From NCBI RefSeq assembly GCF_000003815.2, contig NC_049979.1:28080249-28144248 (forward strand): 64,000 nt of DNA, written 5' to 3'. The position numbers and the translations under genes were made by a program. The notes beneath the pieces were generated by a model, which did not search any database, was not told the origin of the DNA, and was given only the letters and a program-made list of their open reading frames with translations. This document shows, in pieces, positions 33,101 through 39,884 of the stretch (positions are counted from its first letter, which is position 1; every line of letters begins with the position of its first letter). The DNA is from Branchiostoma floridae (Eukaryota > Chordata > Leptocardii > Amphioxiformes > Branchiostomatidae).

Positions 33101-35497
33101 TGTGGACTCAGACTATGCACTTTGAGGCAGCCTCAGATGTGGCCGTCTTTCAGAGGAAGAATGACGTCTACTTGGCTGCTGTCAGCCTCAACACTGCAGT
33201 CACCGTGTACAGGCACCAAGGTAATACAGATAGGCACTCTGATATAGTAAATGGTAAAGCACATGAAGCAGGTGGTGTGGCATCAGTGTGGCGTAACAGT
33301 GCGTTGGGCTCAGAACCAATATTTTAAAGGCATGACCCGACGTTGTGCCATATTGAAATGAACTTTGCACAACTTTCCTCACTTCAGACAAAAAATGTTA
33401 CAGTCTATTAAATGCAAATCTGATACTATGTTACCACCTACCAAGACAGAAATGTTCAATATGTTACTATCATGTCCTGCTGATATATCTGCCTATGTCG
33501 GTCAATTTATATATAACTCATTTAAAAAACGTGACAATATTATACTATCATGAACCAGCACATAATGATAGCCAGATTGTAAATATTATATACCATGTGT
33601 AAAATAGATTAGTCTCTTAGATTTTTAGATACTAGTAATTCATGTAGTGTTCTGTTCTGTATGTATTGTATGTACAAGTTACCAAACACTGTATCCTCTA
33701 CAGTTGTCGTGCAATAAAGTTCTTCTTCTTCTTCTTCACCTAGGTGTAAAAATGGGCAGGTACAGATGTTGGATATACACATGGAAATCGAATTGAAAAT
33801 TGACATCTAAATTTAGAAAGAAGCCACAGGTATCTGTAATTCAGGAGAGCAAGTTGAGCACACACCTCAGGTTAAAGCTCCATTGCCTATGTTTTTTTTC
33901 CTTCTCTCTCACCTTAAATTATTGGGCATTACCTGCAAAGTTATAATCACAAATTTTATCTTTAAAGACTTTCTAACCATGCCCAGGTTTCTTGGTGAGT
34001 ATACAAAATCATTGATCACCCCTCATACATTTTTCCTTTCACAATATACCATATACATTTATGTGTCAGTAAAACAATTGTGAAGGTACTCAATTGTCTA
34101 CTCCTTTTGTTGTCCCTTCCCAGGTGTGAGTGGTTTCCTCCCAGTAGTGACCATTCCAGCCCACGGTGCACGTGGTGTCCAGCCACTGTCCATCGGCAGC
34201 CAGCTGTTTCTTGCCGTTGCTCAGGACCCACTGGACACCAGAGCTAAAGGGCAGGATTCCACACTCTTTAAGGCAGTCATGACTGGTAATGACAATTTTT
34301 TGTCTCCCTGGAAATCTAATGTGAACTTTCTTGAAGAACTCCTTTCTTGAGAATTCACTGTCAACTAGGGATGTGTAACGTTATAGAAAATTCAGCTACA
34401 GGTACAGTCCAGGTTTAGAGATCAGGTCAAGGTGTGGACCTGAACCTAATTTTTTGTGAATGGGTGATACTGAAAACAATTGTCCATTTTGCTACAAAGG
34501 AATCTCTTTGGTGGAGTATCCTATCTTCACATAATGCTACCTGCCTCTGCTAACTTAGATCAAGTTTCGTCGTATCCATCGTCGTATCCATTTTTTATTA
34601 TACTGCTGCTGGGATCCCTGTCACAGGGGTAGGCAGCAGTCGGATAGTCTTCACACTGTGCTTCCATGCGGCTGGTCTGTCCAGTAAGTCCAGCTCTGGG
34701 CCTCAACTTCATGGTTTGCCTCGATGGCCGGACCCTACCTTCTGCACCCGCAAGTCAGCGAAGCCCGAGACACTACCGGCTGCTCGTCGGTGACTGCTAC
34801 CGGCACTGCCTGTGCCTTTATCTGTATGAAGAACTTTCCATTTCGGTTTGGATAGGGTTTTTTACGGTCGGATATCCTTCCTGACGCCAACCTGTAACCG
34901 CACTAACTGGGCTATCACATTCATCCATCACACCAGTCTGTCAGTTTTTCGCCAGCTGCCGCGATGAAGCTACCCCAGGTCAGGTAGGAGCTTTGTATCG
35001 GGGAGCTCGTCCCTTAGACAGGCTGCTTCCACTCCAGCTGATGACCCGTCTGGCCAACTCGGTAACCCTGAGTGGGGGGAGGGGTCGTGGGCTACCAAGT
35101 TTAAGTGTAGAAACTTGGTACAAATGACTAGAAACTCTCCTTTACTTCGCTTGTTCTTTTCTTGGACCAATAGGCCTCAAAAACATATGAACGCCTGTCG
35201 CCATAGTGCAGATATAATCTGTTCATCGGTCCAGGGTCGTTTTTTTTCTGAACCCGTCCAACAACAAAAAAACGTTTTTGTACCGGTACACCGTATATGA
35301 TGATGTCTTTCTCATGTGTTTTTGTTGGTATCTTTGAAACATACCAACTTAAGAAGAAATATACTAGATATTAATACAATCCATCTAATGCTTGTAACTC
35401 CATCTCTACAGGAGCCACGGTGGAGTCTGTTGGCAGCATGCAGTGTGACACCAGCTGGGTGAATGGCATTGTGGGACAGCTACCAGATCAGGACTGA
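329..35497 (+). CDS. Large EAR-repeat / GDL-repeat / FN2 protein, 3' part of gene (37 exons)
   Basis: I do not recognise a named orthologue. Reading splice sites by eye gives 37 exons totalling 5,789 nt; after the two bases of a split first codon this is exactly 1,929 codons with one terminal stop and no internal stop. Domain order: four visible EAR (EPTP) repeats, coiled-coil-like exons, about 25 short beta-rich repeats, one FN2-like exon inside that array, a second coil, seven EAR repeats, and a 28-residue tail. EAR repeats are known from LGI proteins, ADGRV1 and TSPEAR, where they form beta-propellers in secreted or surface proteins. FN2 folds also occur outside the cell, so an extracellular scaffold or adhesion role is inferred. 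Signal peptide and any 5' domains are outside the window. No transmembrane segment is seen near the C-terminus. The sub-entries give all exons. Confidence 0.85.
934..1115. mobile_element. MITE with TACAGKCAAACCTGT termini
   Basis: Left end TACAGGCAAACCTGTCTATA and the reverse complement of the right end (TACAGTCAAACCTGTATTAG) match closely, and the inside repeats 'gtggccactat' and 'gaggtggcc' several times. The TA at each edge would fit a Tc1/mariner-type target. No coding capacity. It sits in an intron of the EAR gene. Confidence 0.65.
2448..2883. mobile_element. hAT-type MITE with perfect 8-bp target duplication
   Basis: Termini TAGGGCTGGGTA and TACCCAGCCCTA are inverted, and ATCAGTAC flanks the element exactly on both sides (2440-2447 and 2884-2891). 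An 8-bp duplication and TAGGG-type ends are hAT hallmarks. The interior holds palindromic 'ggacctg/caggtcc' blocks and no ORF. Relatives lie inside the elements at 44.7 and 54.0 kb. Confidence 0.85.
3231..3290 (-). ncRNA. Candidate hammerhead-ribozyme-like motif
   Basis: On the minus strand the order is ATTGCC, CTGAAGA, a hairpin GGTGAC-AGACG-GTCACC, GAAAC, GTC, GGTGAG. This matches the hammerhead core CUGANGA - stem II - GAAA - short stem III - NUH, with ATTGCC/GGTGAG able to pair as a weak stem I. One extra A sits between CUGAAGA and stem II. Such motifs are known in terminal repeats of Penelope-like elements and in retrozymes. It may be a decayed or inactive relic. Confidence 0.35.
3781..4120. 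mobile_element. hAT-like MITE with AGTGCTCGAAATAC termini
   Basis: Left AGTGCTCGAAATAC and right GTATTTCGAGCCCT are inverted. The flanking octamers CCATAATC and GCATAACC match at six of eight positions, fitting an old 8-bp duplication. The interior repeats 'aggttgc' and 'gcaacct' motifs. Non-coding. Confidence 0.7.
4173..5841 (+). CDS. Linker and coiled-coil-like exons of the EAR/GDL gene
   Basis: Exons: 4173-4329, 4958-5083, 5691-5841. The first has a helical-looking start (ISELSSSVQTLSARVED) followed by the first partial GDL repeat (DQVITGTKTF). The second is Gln/Glu/Ala-rich with hydrophobic spacing (AMETIKAQVGEQQAAI, then SIKGRL) and looks like a coiled coil. The third ends in another helical stretch (NELNIPQLQQEAV). 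Position between propeller and repeat array suggests a stalk or oligomerisation segment; that role is inference. Confidence 0.75.
4365..4549. mobile_element. MITE of the 'TAACGYTAGTTYACC' family, diverged copy
   Basis: Carries the family's sub-terminal 'ttcacctttatctgctgggtaacc' block (shown split: ttcacctttatc, tgctgggtaacc) and its inverse near the right end. Related copies lie at 10.1, 41.7 and 50.8 kb. Confidence 0.6.
6120..6235 (-). repeat. Degenerate second copy of the hammerhead-like repeat
   Basis: Shares 'acacaacca-tgctttatt' and 'agggcaattctgactgg' with the copy at 3.2 kb, but the core is mutated (minus strand CTAAAGA instead of CTGAAGA, and GAAAC lost). It shows that the 3.2-kb motif belongs to a dispersed repeat family. 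Confidence 0.55.
6291..10089 (+). CDS. GDL-repeat block 1
   Basis: Exons: 6291-6436, 6878-6997, 7718-7852, 9859-10089. They encode about five tandem copies of a repeat whose core reads ITG-x-KTF, V-x-V-x-GDL-x-V, then GTLNGVDLS and a short E/D-VVTL strand. Exon borders fall inside the Gly codon after 'IT', so the exons are phase 1-1 repeat modules. The alternation of V/I/L with G and N/D turns suggests a parallel beta-solenoid. The repeat is extracellular by context. The large gap before the last exon is filled by nested mobile elements. Confidence 0.83.
7060..7378 (+). mobile_element. tRNA-derived SINE, copy 1
   Basis: Begins with a pol III A-box-like TGGCTCAACTGGTAG and a B-box-like GGTTCAATCTT, followed by a body shared with the copy at 25.95 kb (agaagggac, cacattaaagt, ataccctgctactgaa, tatgtgccact). 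The A/B boxes derive from tRNA but the cloverleaf is not intact, so this is a SINE rather than a tRNA gene. Confidence 0.72.
8037..9782. mobile_element. Harbinger-like MITE interrupted by a nested element
   Basis: Outer ends are GGCCATGTTG and its inverse (caagttGGCC), with TTA on the left and TTG on the right, matching the TTA-flanked relatives at 44.7 and 54.0 kb. The left arm (to 8,399) and right arm (from 9,728) would join to 'cagttttggggttccc', the intact arrangement seen in relatives. A miniature LTR element fills the gap. Confidence 0.7.
8400..9727 (-). mobile_element. Miniature LTR retrotransposon (TRIM-like), nested
   Basis: Two direct repeats of 184 bp (8400-8583 and 9544-9727) are identical base for base as I read them and enclose 960 bp. 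Their own ends are inverted (CGCCA...TGGCG). Read on the minus strand, the base run after the first LTR starts TGGTGTGCAGCGG, a plausible primer-binding site, and the second LTR is preceded by a long polypurine tract (complement of 8584-8626). There is no gag or pol reading frame, so it would need help in trans. Identical LTRs imply recent insertion. Each LTR holds a palindromic TGACGTCA. Confidence 0.7.
10139..10363. mobile_element. MITE of the 'TAACGYTAGTTYACC' family
   Basis: Sub-terminal 'cgcggggtaacctatatccg' on the left and its inverse on the right, ending AACTAGCGTTA. Intronic in the EAR gene. Non-coding. Confidence 0.72.
10813..10950 (+). CDS. FN2-like exon with a missing cysteine
   Basis: This phase 1-1 exon encodes DDPDCSFPFDYLNKTYDS..., then DGQQPWCSLV and SWKYCPG. 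The C-x-FPF-x-Y and WC-s motifs and the closing aromatic-Y-C-P are those of fibronectin type II modules, which bind collagen-like ligands in many proteins. FN2 modules carry four cysteines in two disulphides; here the second is Arg (YDSR-T-MDDG, codon CGC where TGC would give Cys), so one cysteine is left unpaired. The interdomain exon is otherwise in frame with both neighbours. Confidence 0.75.
11161..11271. mobile_element. Short palindromic MITE with 33-bp arms
   Basis: The arms, containing TTCTCCAAGCAGAGGTTGAG and its exact inverse, are nearly perfect over 33 bases with a loop of about 45. The same TIR occurs at 46.6 kb and, alone, at 38.6, 50.5 and 55.2 kb. Confidence 0.7.
11672..25212 (+). 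CDS. GDL-repeat block 2 (16 exons)
   Basis: Exons: 11672-11785, 12657-12803, 13789-13913, 14346-14452, 15183-15643, 15971-16192, 17054-17175, 17584-17767, 18391-18594, 20014-20129, 20680-20836, 21323-21427, 22069-22140, 22524-22573, 23223-23427, 25028-25212. All splice in frame. They encode roughly twenty GDL repeats; the best copies read TVDGVDLRQL, TIDGVNLTTL, QVDGVNLQDF and TVDGVDLAEL after a 'G-D/N-L/V' strand. Exon 15183-15643 holds three repeats without introns. Some exons hold a half repeat (22069-22140 plus 22524-22573). Many N-x-S/T sequons are present (for example NVT, NIT), as expected for a secreted protein. A few odd cysteines occur without an obvious pairing scheme. Confidence 0.83.
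12287..12498. mobile_element. Palindromic MITE with ATAATTCCACCAGGTGC ends
   Basis: Left ATAATTCCACCAGGTGC and right GCACCTGGTGGAATTAT are exact inverses, and inner segments (poly-A/poly-T, tatttac, tcttgaacacc/ggtgttgaagaca) are also inverted, so the whole element can fold into one hairpin. Confidence 0.72.
13066..13405. mobile_element. hAT-type MITE with perfect 8-bp target duplication
   Basis: Ends CAGGGCTCTAGCCAGC and GCTGGCTAAAGCCCTG are inverted; CCTTACTG flanks both sides exactly (13,058-13,065 and 13,406-13,413). These are the hAT signatures. About 340 bp, no ORF of note. Confidence 0.85.
15760..15945 (+). repeat. Dispersed repeat shared with 37.4 kb
   Basis: Shares 'ccagctctgtcctgccactt', 'aaccttatttg' and 'gaagaag-ca-a' blocks in the same order with 37,400-37,605, about 21 kb away. 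Family unknown. Confidence 0.55.
16215..16422. mobile_element. TACTGTAAATGCATTTAAG MITE, copy 1
   Basis: Begins TACTGTAAATGCATTTAAG, contains repeated 'ttcgcggt' and its inverse 'accgcgaa', and ends in a decayed inverse terminus (tgcacagta). Four copies of this family lie in introns of the EAR gene. Confidence 0.75.
19002..19792. mobile_element. DNA transposon fragment with long TIRs
   Basis: Termini CAATGGACCCTTCCAGCCG and CGGCTGGAAGGGTCCATTG are exact inverses, extended by AACGCC/GGCGTT. The 790-bp interior is GC-richer than the intron around it and has only short frames. I could not identify a target duplication, so the superfamily is open. Confidence 0.65.
20130..20405 (+). repeat. 25-bp minisatellite starting at a splice donor
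   Basis: About ten copies of a unit like TTGATGTGTGGCATGTTTTC-ATTTG run directly from the donor of exon 20,014-20,129. Non-coding; variable units. Confidence 0.8.
23447..23573 (+). repeat. 42-bp tandem repeat, three copies
   Basis: 'ttcactaacctaaa' and 'acttcactctttatccat' recur at a spacing of 41-42 bases just 3' of exon 23,223-23,427 and immediately before the 26-bp array. Confidence 0.8.
23590..25000 (+). repeat. 26-bp minisatellite with higher-order structure
   Basis: About 50 units of GTGCTGACTGTGTTTCCCTG-TCCCTG. A variant block starting 'ggtactatatttccctgttc' recurs at about 24,163, 24,450 and 24,867, showing larger duplications inside the array. It fills the intron before exon 25,028. 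Long minus-strand frames across it arise only from the repeat. Confidence 0.9.
25313..25515. mobile_element. TACTGTAAATGCATTTAAG MITE, copy 2
   Basis: Intact termini TACTGTAAATGCA and TGCATTTACAGTA, with the 'ttcgcggtagc' interior shared with the 16.2-kb copy. Confidence 0.78.
25795..25879 (+). CDS. Short coiled-coil-like exon before the C-terminal propeller
   Basis: A 28-codon exon reading TVQYQTKELQDKVLQQ then CQDISSLQYKAK. The hydrophobic spacing (V, L, V, L, I, L) and lack of Gly/Pro suggest an amphipathic helix separating the GDL array from the C-terminal EAR repeats. It contains one cysteine that could pair between chains. Splice phases (0 in, 1 out) agree with both neighbouring exons. 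Confidence 0.7.
25950..26245 (+). mobile_element. tRNA-derived SINE, copy 2
   Basis: Same family as the 7.06-kb copy: A box AGCTCAGCTGGTAGCA, B box GGTTCAAATCC, then the shared body ending near 'atgtgccactagac'. Intronic, plus orientation. Confidence 0.72.
26636..34285 (+). CDS. C-terminal EAR repeats, seven blades
   Basis: Exons: 26636-26827, 27474-27587, 28198-28434, 28786-28898, 29429-29575, 33067-33220, 34124-34285. I count seven EAR repeats, marked by the strands WLAAANL, FLVIANQ, YLAVANS, FLVYANS, HLVVADM, YLAAVSL and FLAVAQD, each preceded by a 'GA-x-x/A-x-D-x-x-x-F' segment and separated by 'F-x-Q/x-F' strands. Seven is the number expected for a closed EAR beta-propeller. The donor after 26,827 is CAG|GCAAGT, a GC-AG intron confirmed by phase. 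The 3.5-kb intron 29,576-33,066 holds a tandem repeat field. Confidence 0.85.
27225..27429. mobile_element. TACTGTAAATGCATTTAAG MITE, copy 3
   Basis: Termini TACTGTAAATGCA and ATGCGTTTACAGTA. Ends about 45 bases before the acceptor of exon 27,474-27,587. Several CG sites of the family are TG or CA here, suggesting CpG decay. Confidence 0.75.
29720..32340 (+). repeat. Tandem repeat field bounded by hairpins
   Basis: Two or three concatenated elements, each opening with 'actagaaaggcc' and a small hairpin ATTTGCT-t(g/a)(g)ag-AGCAAAT, followed by roughly 160-190-bp units ('ccaaatttcaggtcattt', 'ggagccaaaaatatacattt', 'tgtaccgtatgggaaaac'), and closing with a hairpin TATTGCAATCC...GGATTGCAATA (31,163-31,202 and 32,243-32,283). 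Non-coding. It may be a non-autonomous transposon carrying satellite units. Confidence 0.7.
32449..32634. mobile_element. TACTGTAAATGCATTTAAG MITE, copy 4 (opposite orientation)
   Basis: Begins TACTGTAAATGCAGAAATG and ends AAATGCATTTACAGTA, so it lies reversed relative to the other three. Confidence 0.72.
34370..35300. mobile_element. Diverged hAT-like element with an unrelated insert
   Basis: Flanks (34,370-34,560 and 35,095-35,300) resemble the hAT family at 2.45 kb ('caggtccagg', 'ggtggagtat', 'ttggaccaat', 'gtaccggtaca'). The middle 34,560-35,090 is GC-rich, with 'gatatccttcctgacgccaa'-type sequence (gatatccttcctgacgcc) seen in other animal interspersed repeats, and looks inserted. Boundaries are approximate. 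Confidence 0.45.
35412..35497 (+). CDS. Last coding exon of the EAR/GDL gene
   Basis: Encodes a 28-residue tail (GATVESVGSMQCDTSWVNG, then IVGQLPDQD) and a TGA stop at 35,495-35,497. One cysteine, no hydrophobic anchor. AATAAA at 35,533-35,538 lies 36 bases past the stop, with another at 35,841-35,846, so transcript ends are expected shortly after. Confidence 0.8.
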
Positions 35498-35532
35498 TGA
35501 GATTAGCTTCAGTCTCAAAGTCTCTTTAGTAG

Positions 35533-35846
35533 AATAAAATGATAGTCTTTCCTATGATCTAATATTATATATTGTAAATTATTGTTATCATATACATGTA
35601 TTCTATTATCCTGCTGCCAAACCACACAGAAAGTTACAGTATCCAATTGCCTTACTTTGTCCAAAGTGGTGGTCAACTCAAATAAATTACTTCATCACGA
35701 AGAAAAAAATATTGAACTAACATTATATATTTGTAAGAAACAGCTACCTTAGCAGGGATAACATACCAAGTGTGAATAAATCATTGCAGATATAAATTAT
35801 CATTATAAATGTATATCTGTTGTATGTCATATGAGAATGAAATAAA
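35533..35846 (+). terminator. Candidate polyadenylation signals of the EAR/GDL gene
   Basis: AATAAA hexamers occur at 35,533-35,538 and 35,841-35,846, with AATAAAT variants between. The sequence is AT-rich 3' UTR-like DNA. Which signal is used cannot be told from sequence. Confidence 0.45.
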
Positions 35847-35847
35847 A

Positions 35848-37399
35848 GAAAACATGAGAGCTCACAACGTCTCCCTCTCTGTTATGTTATACTAAGGTAG
35901 TCTGAGATAAATGGAATTTTGGGTGATTACTCTGTGTTCGTCCTGCCAGGAGGGTTTCCCATAGTATTGTTCTATGATAAACTTTTCTACAAAATGTTAA
36001 TGATACAACTATTGTTAAGTGGAATCCCGATCGACCAAGGACGCCACCAGGTCACGTAGCCAGATGCGACCTGACAATTTTTTTGCCCCTAGGAAAGCCT
36101 TATAATGCTCCACTTTCACTCTCTAAAACTCTGCTGCATGGAAGAGGAAAGCCCAACTTCAACTCCATTGCCTCTGCACGGTCACTACACTCCAGAACAG
36201 AATTCCCCCTACAAATCTGCAATTGTTTTCTGGAAAAAATCCTTTATCATTGATACTTCAGTGACAAGTTGATAGTGTTTGACCTCATGCCTTTCTGCGG
36301 AACTGCAGTATATTTCAATGAGATTTTCACAACTGCTGAAGGAGTTATGAATTCATATTTCCTGTCTCTTGGTACCTTAATCAGATTTGAATAAAAAATC
36401 AATGAACAATTATTGCAACCAAATATATTTGAAAGTTTCTTACAAAGATCAAATCCTATACCGTGAACCTGGTCCCATATACATGTTCATGTCGCATAGC
36501 TTGATTACCAGACTTGTTAGCTTTAGTCTCTTCATACAACATTGCTTCAGGGTGGAAAAGTGGAAAAACCAGTTCCCGCATGGGTACAGTACATATGAAA
36601 GCCCATACATGTAGCTATAAATTACAATACCATGTGAAGCCTACATTCAATCTGAGGGAGCTAACAATGCTGGCAACAACTACAGGCTTATGTTTCATAA
36701 AGTGTGTTTTCAGTTCATATGTTATTCCAACAACACATACATGGATTGTTACACAGTATTAGTTTCAACCAGCCAGTAGTTACATTTTGTATATATATCC
36801 TCTTACCATTATCAATATGTAAGCAGTAAAGTGCTGTAAGATAATTCAAGCAGTAACCATTACCTTACATTACTGTATAACTGTATCTATTCATAAGTAC
36901 ACATACAGGGAAACAGCTTGAGCCTTTAGTGTGCGAAATTTAACCATTTAAAGCTATATCATTGTCAATTTGCCACTGTTACAATCTGATCTTGTGGTCC
37001 AAACTTGTCATCAAAAGACTAGAAAACAACCAGCCAGAAAGCATGGTTGCAGTATTGCAGCATTATAGAATAGTAAGTCCTTGGACTGGAACTGATCTAG
37101 ACTAGTTCCCGACGGCCAGCAGGCTACATCCCCTAGTGTCGTCATCCCAACAGCATCAGGTCAGCTCCCAGTGTGCGTGGTTCTCATCAACTCTAGCCTT
37201 CAGTACAAGTCATAGTTTACCATGCTGTAGTTAGGAAGAAGAAAAGGAACCATTGAAAAACACAATAAAGGTACTATGTAACATTTGCAAGAAAATATGG
37301 TTTTGCCCGAGACTGGCCGGCCAAAGAGAAAGAGAAGGTTAAGCTCAACAAACTACTGGCTCTCGATTTAGTCTTTACTCAAAGTACAGTAAGACATAT
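35848..37399. other. Intergenic region
   Basis: AT-rich DNA between the end of the EAR gene and the NUPR1-like gene. No convincing exon, no clear repeat apart from the copy that follows at 37,400. Confidence 0.5.
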
Positions 37400-37605
37400 G
37401 GTAACCAGCTCTGTCCTGCCACTTGCTACATAATTCAATCAAGCATCACAGAGTATCTGCTACTATAATAAAGGGAACCATAATGGCAGCTGTCTGGTCC
37501 ATGTCATCAACCTTATTTGTTTGCAGAGGAAGAAGACAAAACAATATCTAATAGATATAACGTTACTTCCTTGAAGGTAAACATTTTAAAAGAACTTAAT
37601 TGAAG
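37400..37605 (+). repeat. Dispersed repeat shared with 15.8 kb
   Basis: Second copy of the repeat described at 15,760; intergenic between the EAR gene and the NUPR1-like gene. Confidence 0.55.
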
Positions 37606-38031
37606 AACCTGAACCCATTTATATGTAAGTAAACTTCAAAATGAATAGGGGCAACACAGTCTGCTTGTATGAAAATCTGATTCATATCAAAACTGCATTG
37701 CACTAGTACAGGTTACTATTGGCTACTTTAAAAAAAAAACAGACAAAAGAAATAAAATTTAAAAAAAAATAGCCAAGACAAATAGCATGCAGGATGCAGG
37801 CTAATATTTTCCTTTGGAAGTTAATGCTATACTCTTTATACGCAAATTGGTCAGAAGGGTGGCCTGGTAGCCCTGACTGGTCCGGCAGCCTTACTAGCCA
37901 GCCCAGGTCCAGGTTTTCCGTAAACCCGCACAGGGCCGCCATGTCTACATGTCTGGACATATTTTTCACTTCGTCACGCGTCACCAATTGCCCTGACAAA
38001 CAAAGGTAATATCTTCACCTTCCGTCGTCCG

Positions 38032-38271
38032 TCACTTCTTTCTGCTCAGTCTCCTGTTCTTCTCGGTGTTCTGCATCTTCGTCACAACCTTGCGGACGTG
38101 GCCGTTGGGGTCGTGGCGGTTGGTGCGCGTCTCGGCCTCGCGGCGGGTGCGCCCCTTTCCCGAGGAATGGCCGAACAGCTTCTCGTAGTCGTCGAAGTTG
38201 TAGTACTCGTACTCGTCGAAGAAGTACTCAGCCGCAGCTGCAGCATTTCTGTTGTCGTTATCTGCCTTCAT
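38032..38271 (-). CDS. NUPR1: NUPR1-like transcriptional stress regulator
   Basis: Single-exon frame of 79 residues from the internal Met (an upstream in-frame Met at 38,301 would add ten residues, QSICVVWRA-like, with no family likeness). It has an acidic, Tyr/Asp-rich N-terminal part (FFDEYEYYNFDDYEKLFG) and a basic C-terminal part with GRTRREAETRTNRHDPNGH and RKVVTKMQNTEKNRR. This matches the NUPR1/p8 pattern 'GRTKREA-NTNRP-GHERKLVTKLQNSE', a disordered nuclear protein with a bipartite nuclear signal that acts in cell-stress transcription. Length is close to the human 82 residues. An Ala run (AAAAA) precedes the acidic part. Whether the gene is truly intronless needs transcript data. Downstream polyadenylation signal not seen. 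Confidence 0.85.
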   Translation of the reverse strand: MKADNDNRNAAAAAEYFFDEYEYYNFDDYEKLFGHSSGKGRTRREAETRTNRHDPNGHVRKVVTKMQNTEKNRRLSRKK

Positions 38272-38412
38272 GGCTCTCCAAACTACACAGATAGATTGCA
38301 AGATAACAAAATATACGCCCGACTTCTTGCACTGCCTCTCGCAGCTCAGCTCAGCTCCAAAACAACAGCTAGCAGCTCGAGCCTCGACTAGCTATATCTA
38401 ACCATAACACGG

Positions 38413-38420
38413 TGACGTCA
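38413..38420. promoter_or_regulatory. CRE octamer upstream of NUPR1-like gene (proximal)
   Basis: Perfect palindrome TGACGTCA about 142 bp upstream of the chosen start codon. This is the consensus for CREB/ATF bZIP dimers. NUPR1 is known as a stress- and ATF4-induced gene in vertebrates; use of this site here is inference. Confidence 0.55.
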
Positions 38421-38593
38421 CCACTAAAATTTGCATACAGGAAAAATACGCGGTCCCTGCAAAATTAAAACAGATTGTGAATATAGTTCCCAAACCTAAA
38501 GAATAATTCGTTTTTGTTCATCCCATACAATATAGTGGCTCTGATACAATGAATTTGAAGAAAATAATTAGCAGAATGTACATTGAACATGTA

Positions 38594-38601
38594 TGACGTC
38601 A
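38594..38601. promoter_or_regulatory. CRE octamer upstream of NUPR1-like gene (distal)
   Basis: Second perfect TGACGTCA, about 320 bp upstream, followed directly by TTGCAAAA, which resembles half of a C/EBP site. Confidence 0.5.
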
Positions 38602-38640
38602 TTGCAAAACATAAGCACGTGGTTGGGCAAAAACGTCATA

Positions 38641-39447
38641 CTCTTCAAGCAGAGGTTTGGCTCAGGCAGGTTTTGGACGCCTTTATTGTCGGGCTTTCTC
38701 AAAAACGCCTTAGAAACTAGTTTAACCTCTGGTTAGTGGTTTTTTCTTCCAATGACTTGTACAAATCTTCGGTAATTGGATTAACGTTACTTAGTATCTC
38801 AAAGCAGGTGTTGCGTCATTTTCTTTTTACCAGCTGTCTCGTCCGCTTTTGTGTGACAGTGTCAGGTGAACGGCATGTGGAGAAAATTGCGCGAAACAAG
38901 AAAGGGAGTAATATTTTTAACCATGTACGCTAACTTATCACAATTGGATCACATGTAGTAAATGGCAGAAGTCGTTGTCAAACATGACTCTGTTTCCTTT
39001 TGGGATCTTTAGGTTGTCAGTGTCGGACCGTCTGGATGTATAAACGCTATTTTGAAGAGAAATACATTACTGATGTGGGCGAACATGCACCTGACGGTGT
39101 ACGTTGGGCAGAAAAAAAGGCATCACAAACCATGTATATTACTTCACGGAGGCGTCTTACTTCTTAGCCCAATTAACATTACAGACATATGTCGACATCA
39201 CCGTGAGCGACACGCTACCCTAACGGCAATAATGTGTCGCGTGAAAGAAAATCATCATCGCTAATCAATTTGTGAAAACGACTCGCGGTGAAATCTTAAA
39301 GACACGTGATAATTTCATTGCAGTACGTATCAGATCATGACCTCTATGCAAGTAGTACAGGAAATAAAACAATATCCGTGTGCCATGTTTCTTTTCTCTT
39401 TATCATTATTTACAATAATACACAAACAACATTAGTCGATTTCGACA
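38641..39447. other. Region between NUPR1-like promoter and P450 3' end
   Basis: Contains one TIR-like end of the 'CAAGCAGAGGTT' MITE family at 38,650 and 'aacctctgg' near 38,720, suggesting a decayed copy. The rest shows no gene that I can support. Confidence 0.45.
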
Positions 39448-39453
39448 TTTATT
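39448..39453 (-). terminator. Candidate poly(A) signal of the CYP7-like gene
   Basis: TTTATT on the plus strand reads AATAAA on the minus strand, about 430 bases past the P450 stop codon. The 3' UTR would then include the GA microsatellite. Confidence 0.35.
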
Positions 39454-39644
39454 CTCTCCGCTGCATAACAATTACATGTGCATGGATATGTATGAATCCC
39501 TGCGTTTTTACAGTGATGCGCACATCCCAATACATTACTCTTGTGATGACGTTAACTCTTATATCAAAATATGATTAACATATATTATTGATGATTAAGA
39601 TATATTACATGAAAGTTGAACGTACTTGCATCCCATCTCAGAGA

Positions 39645-39663
39645 GAGTTAGAGAGAGAGAGAC

Positions 39664-39732
<69 letters not shown>
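39645..39732 (+). repeat. (GA)n microsatellite
   Basis: Nearly pure GA run of about 80 bases followed by two copies of 'gagatggagccgggga'. Frames across it are artefacts. Confidence 0.9.
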
Positions 39733-39733
<1 letters not shown>

Positions 39734-39884
39734 CCGGGGAGAGATGGAGCCGGGGAGAGAGACAGGTACAGAGGGAGAAAGAGACAGTGAGGAATATGTG
39801 GAAAAGTGATAAAGTGATACGCTTTCATTTGAATTTTTTTTGGTCGGCCATTAATATTGAATACACATTGAGAGAGTGGGAGAC

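Noticed and set aside
37794-38009. Plus-strand frame ending at a GT (CAAAG|GTAATA), possible first exon
   Set aside because: No partner exon or recognisable protein; overlaps the 3' flank of the NUPR1-like gene.
39588-39809. Arg/Glu and Ser/Leu repeat frames on both strands
   Set aside because: Produced by the GA microsatellite.
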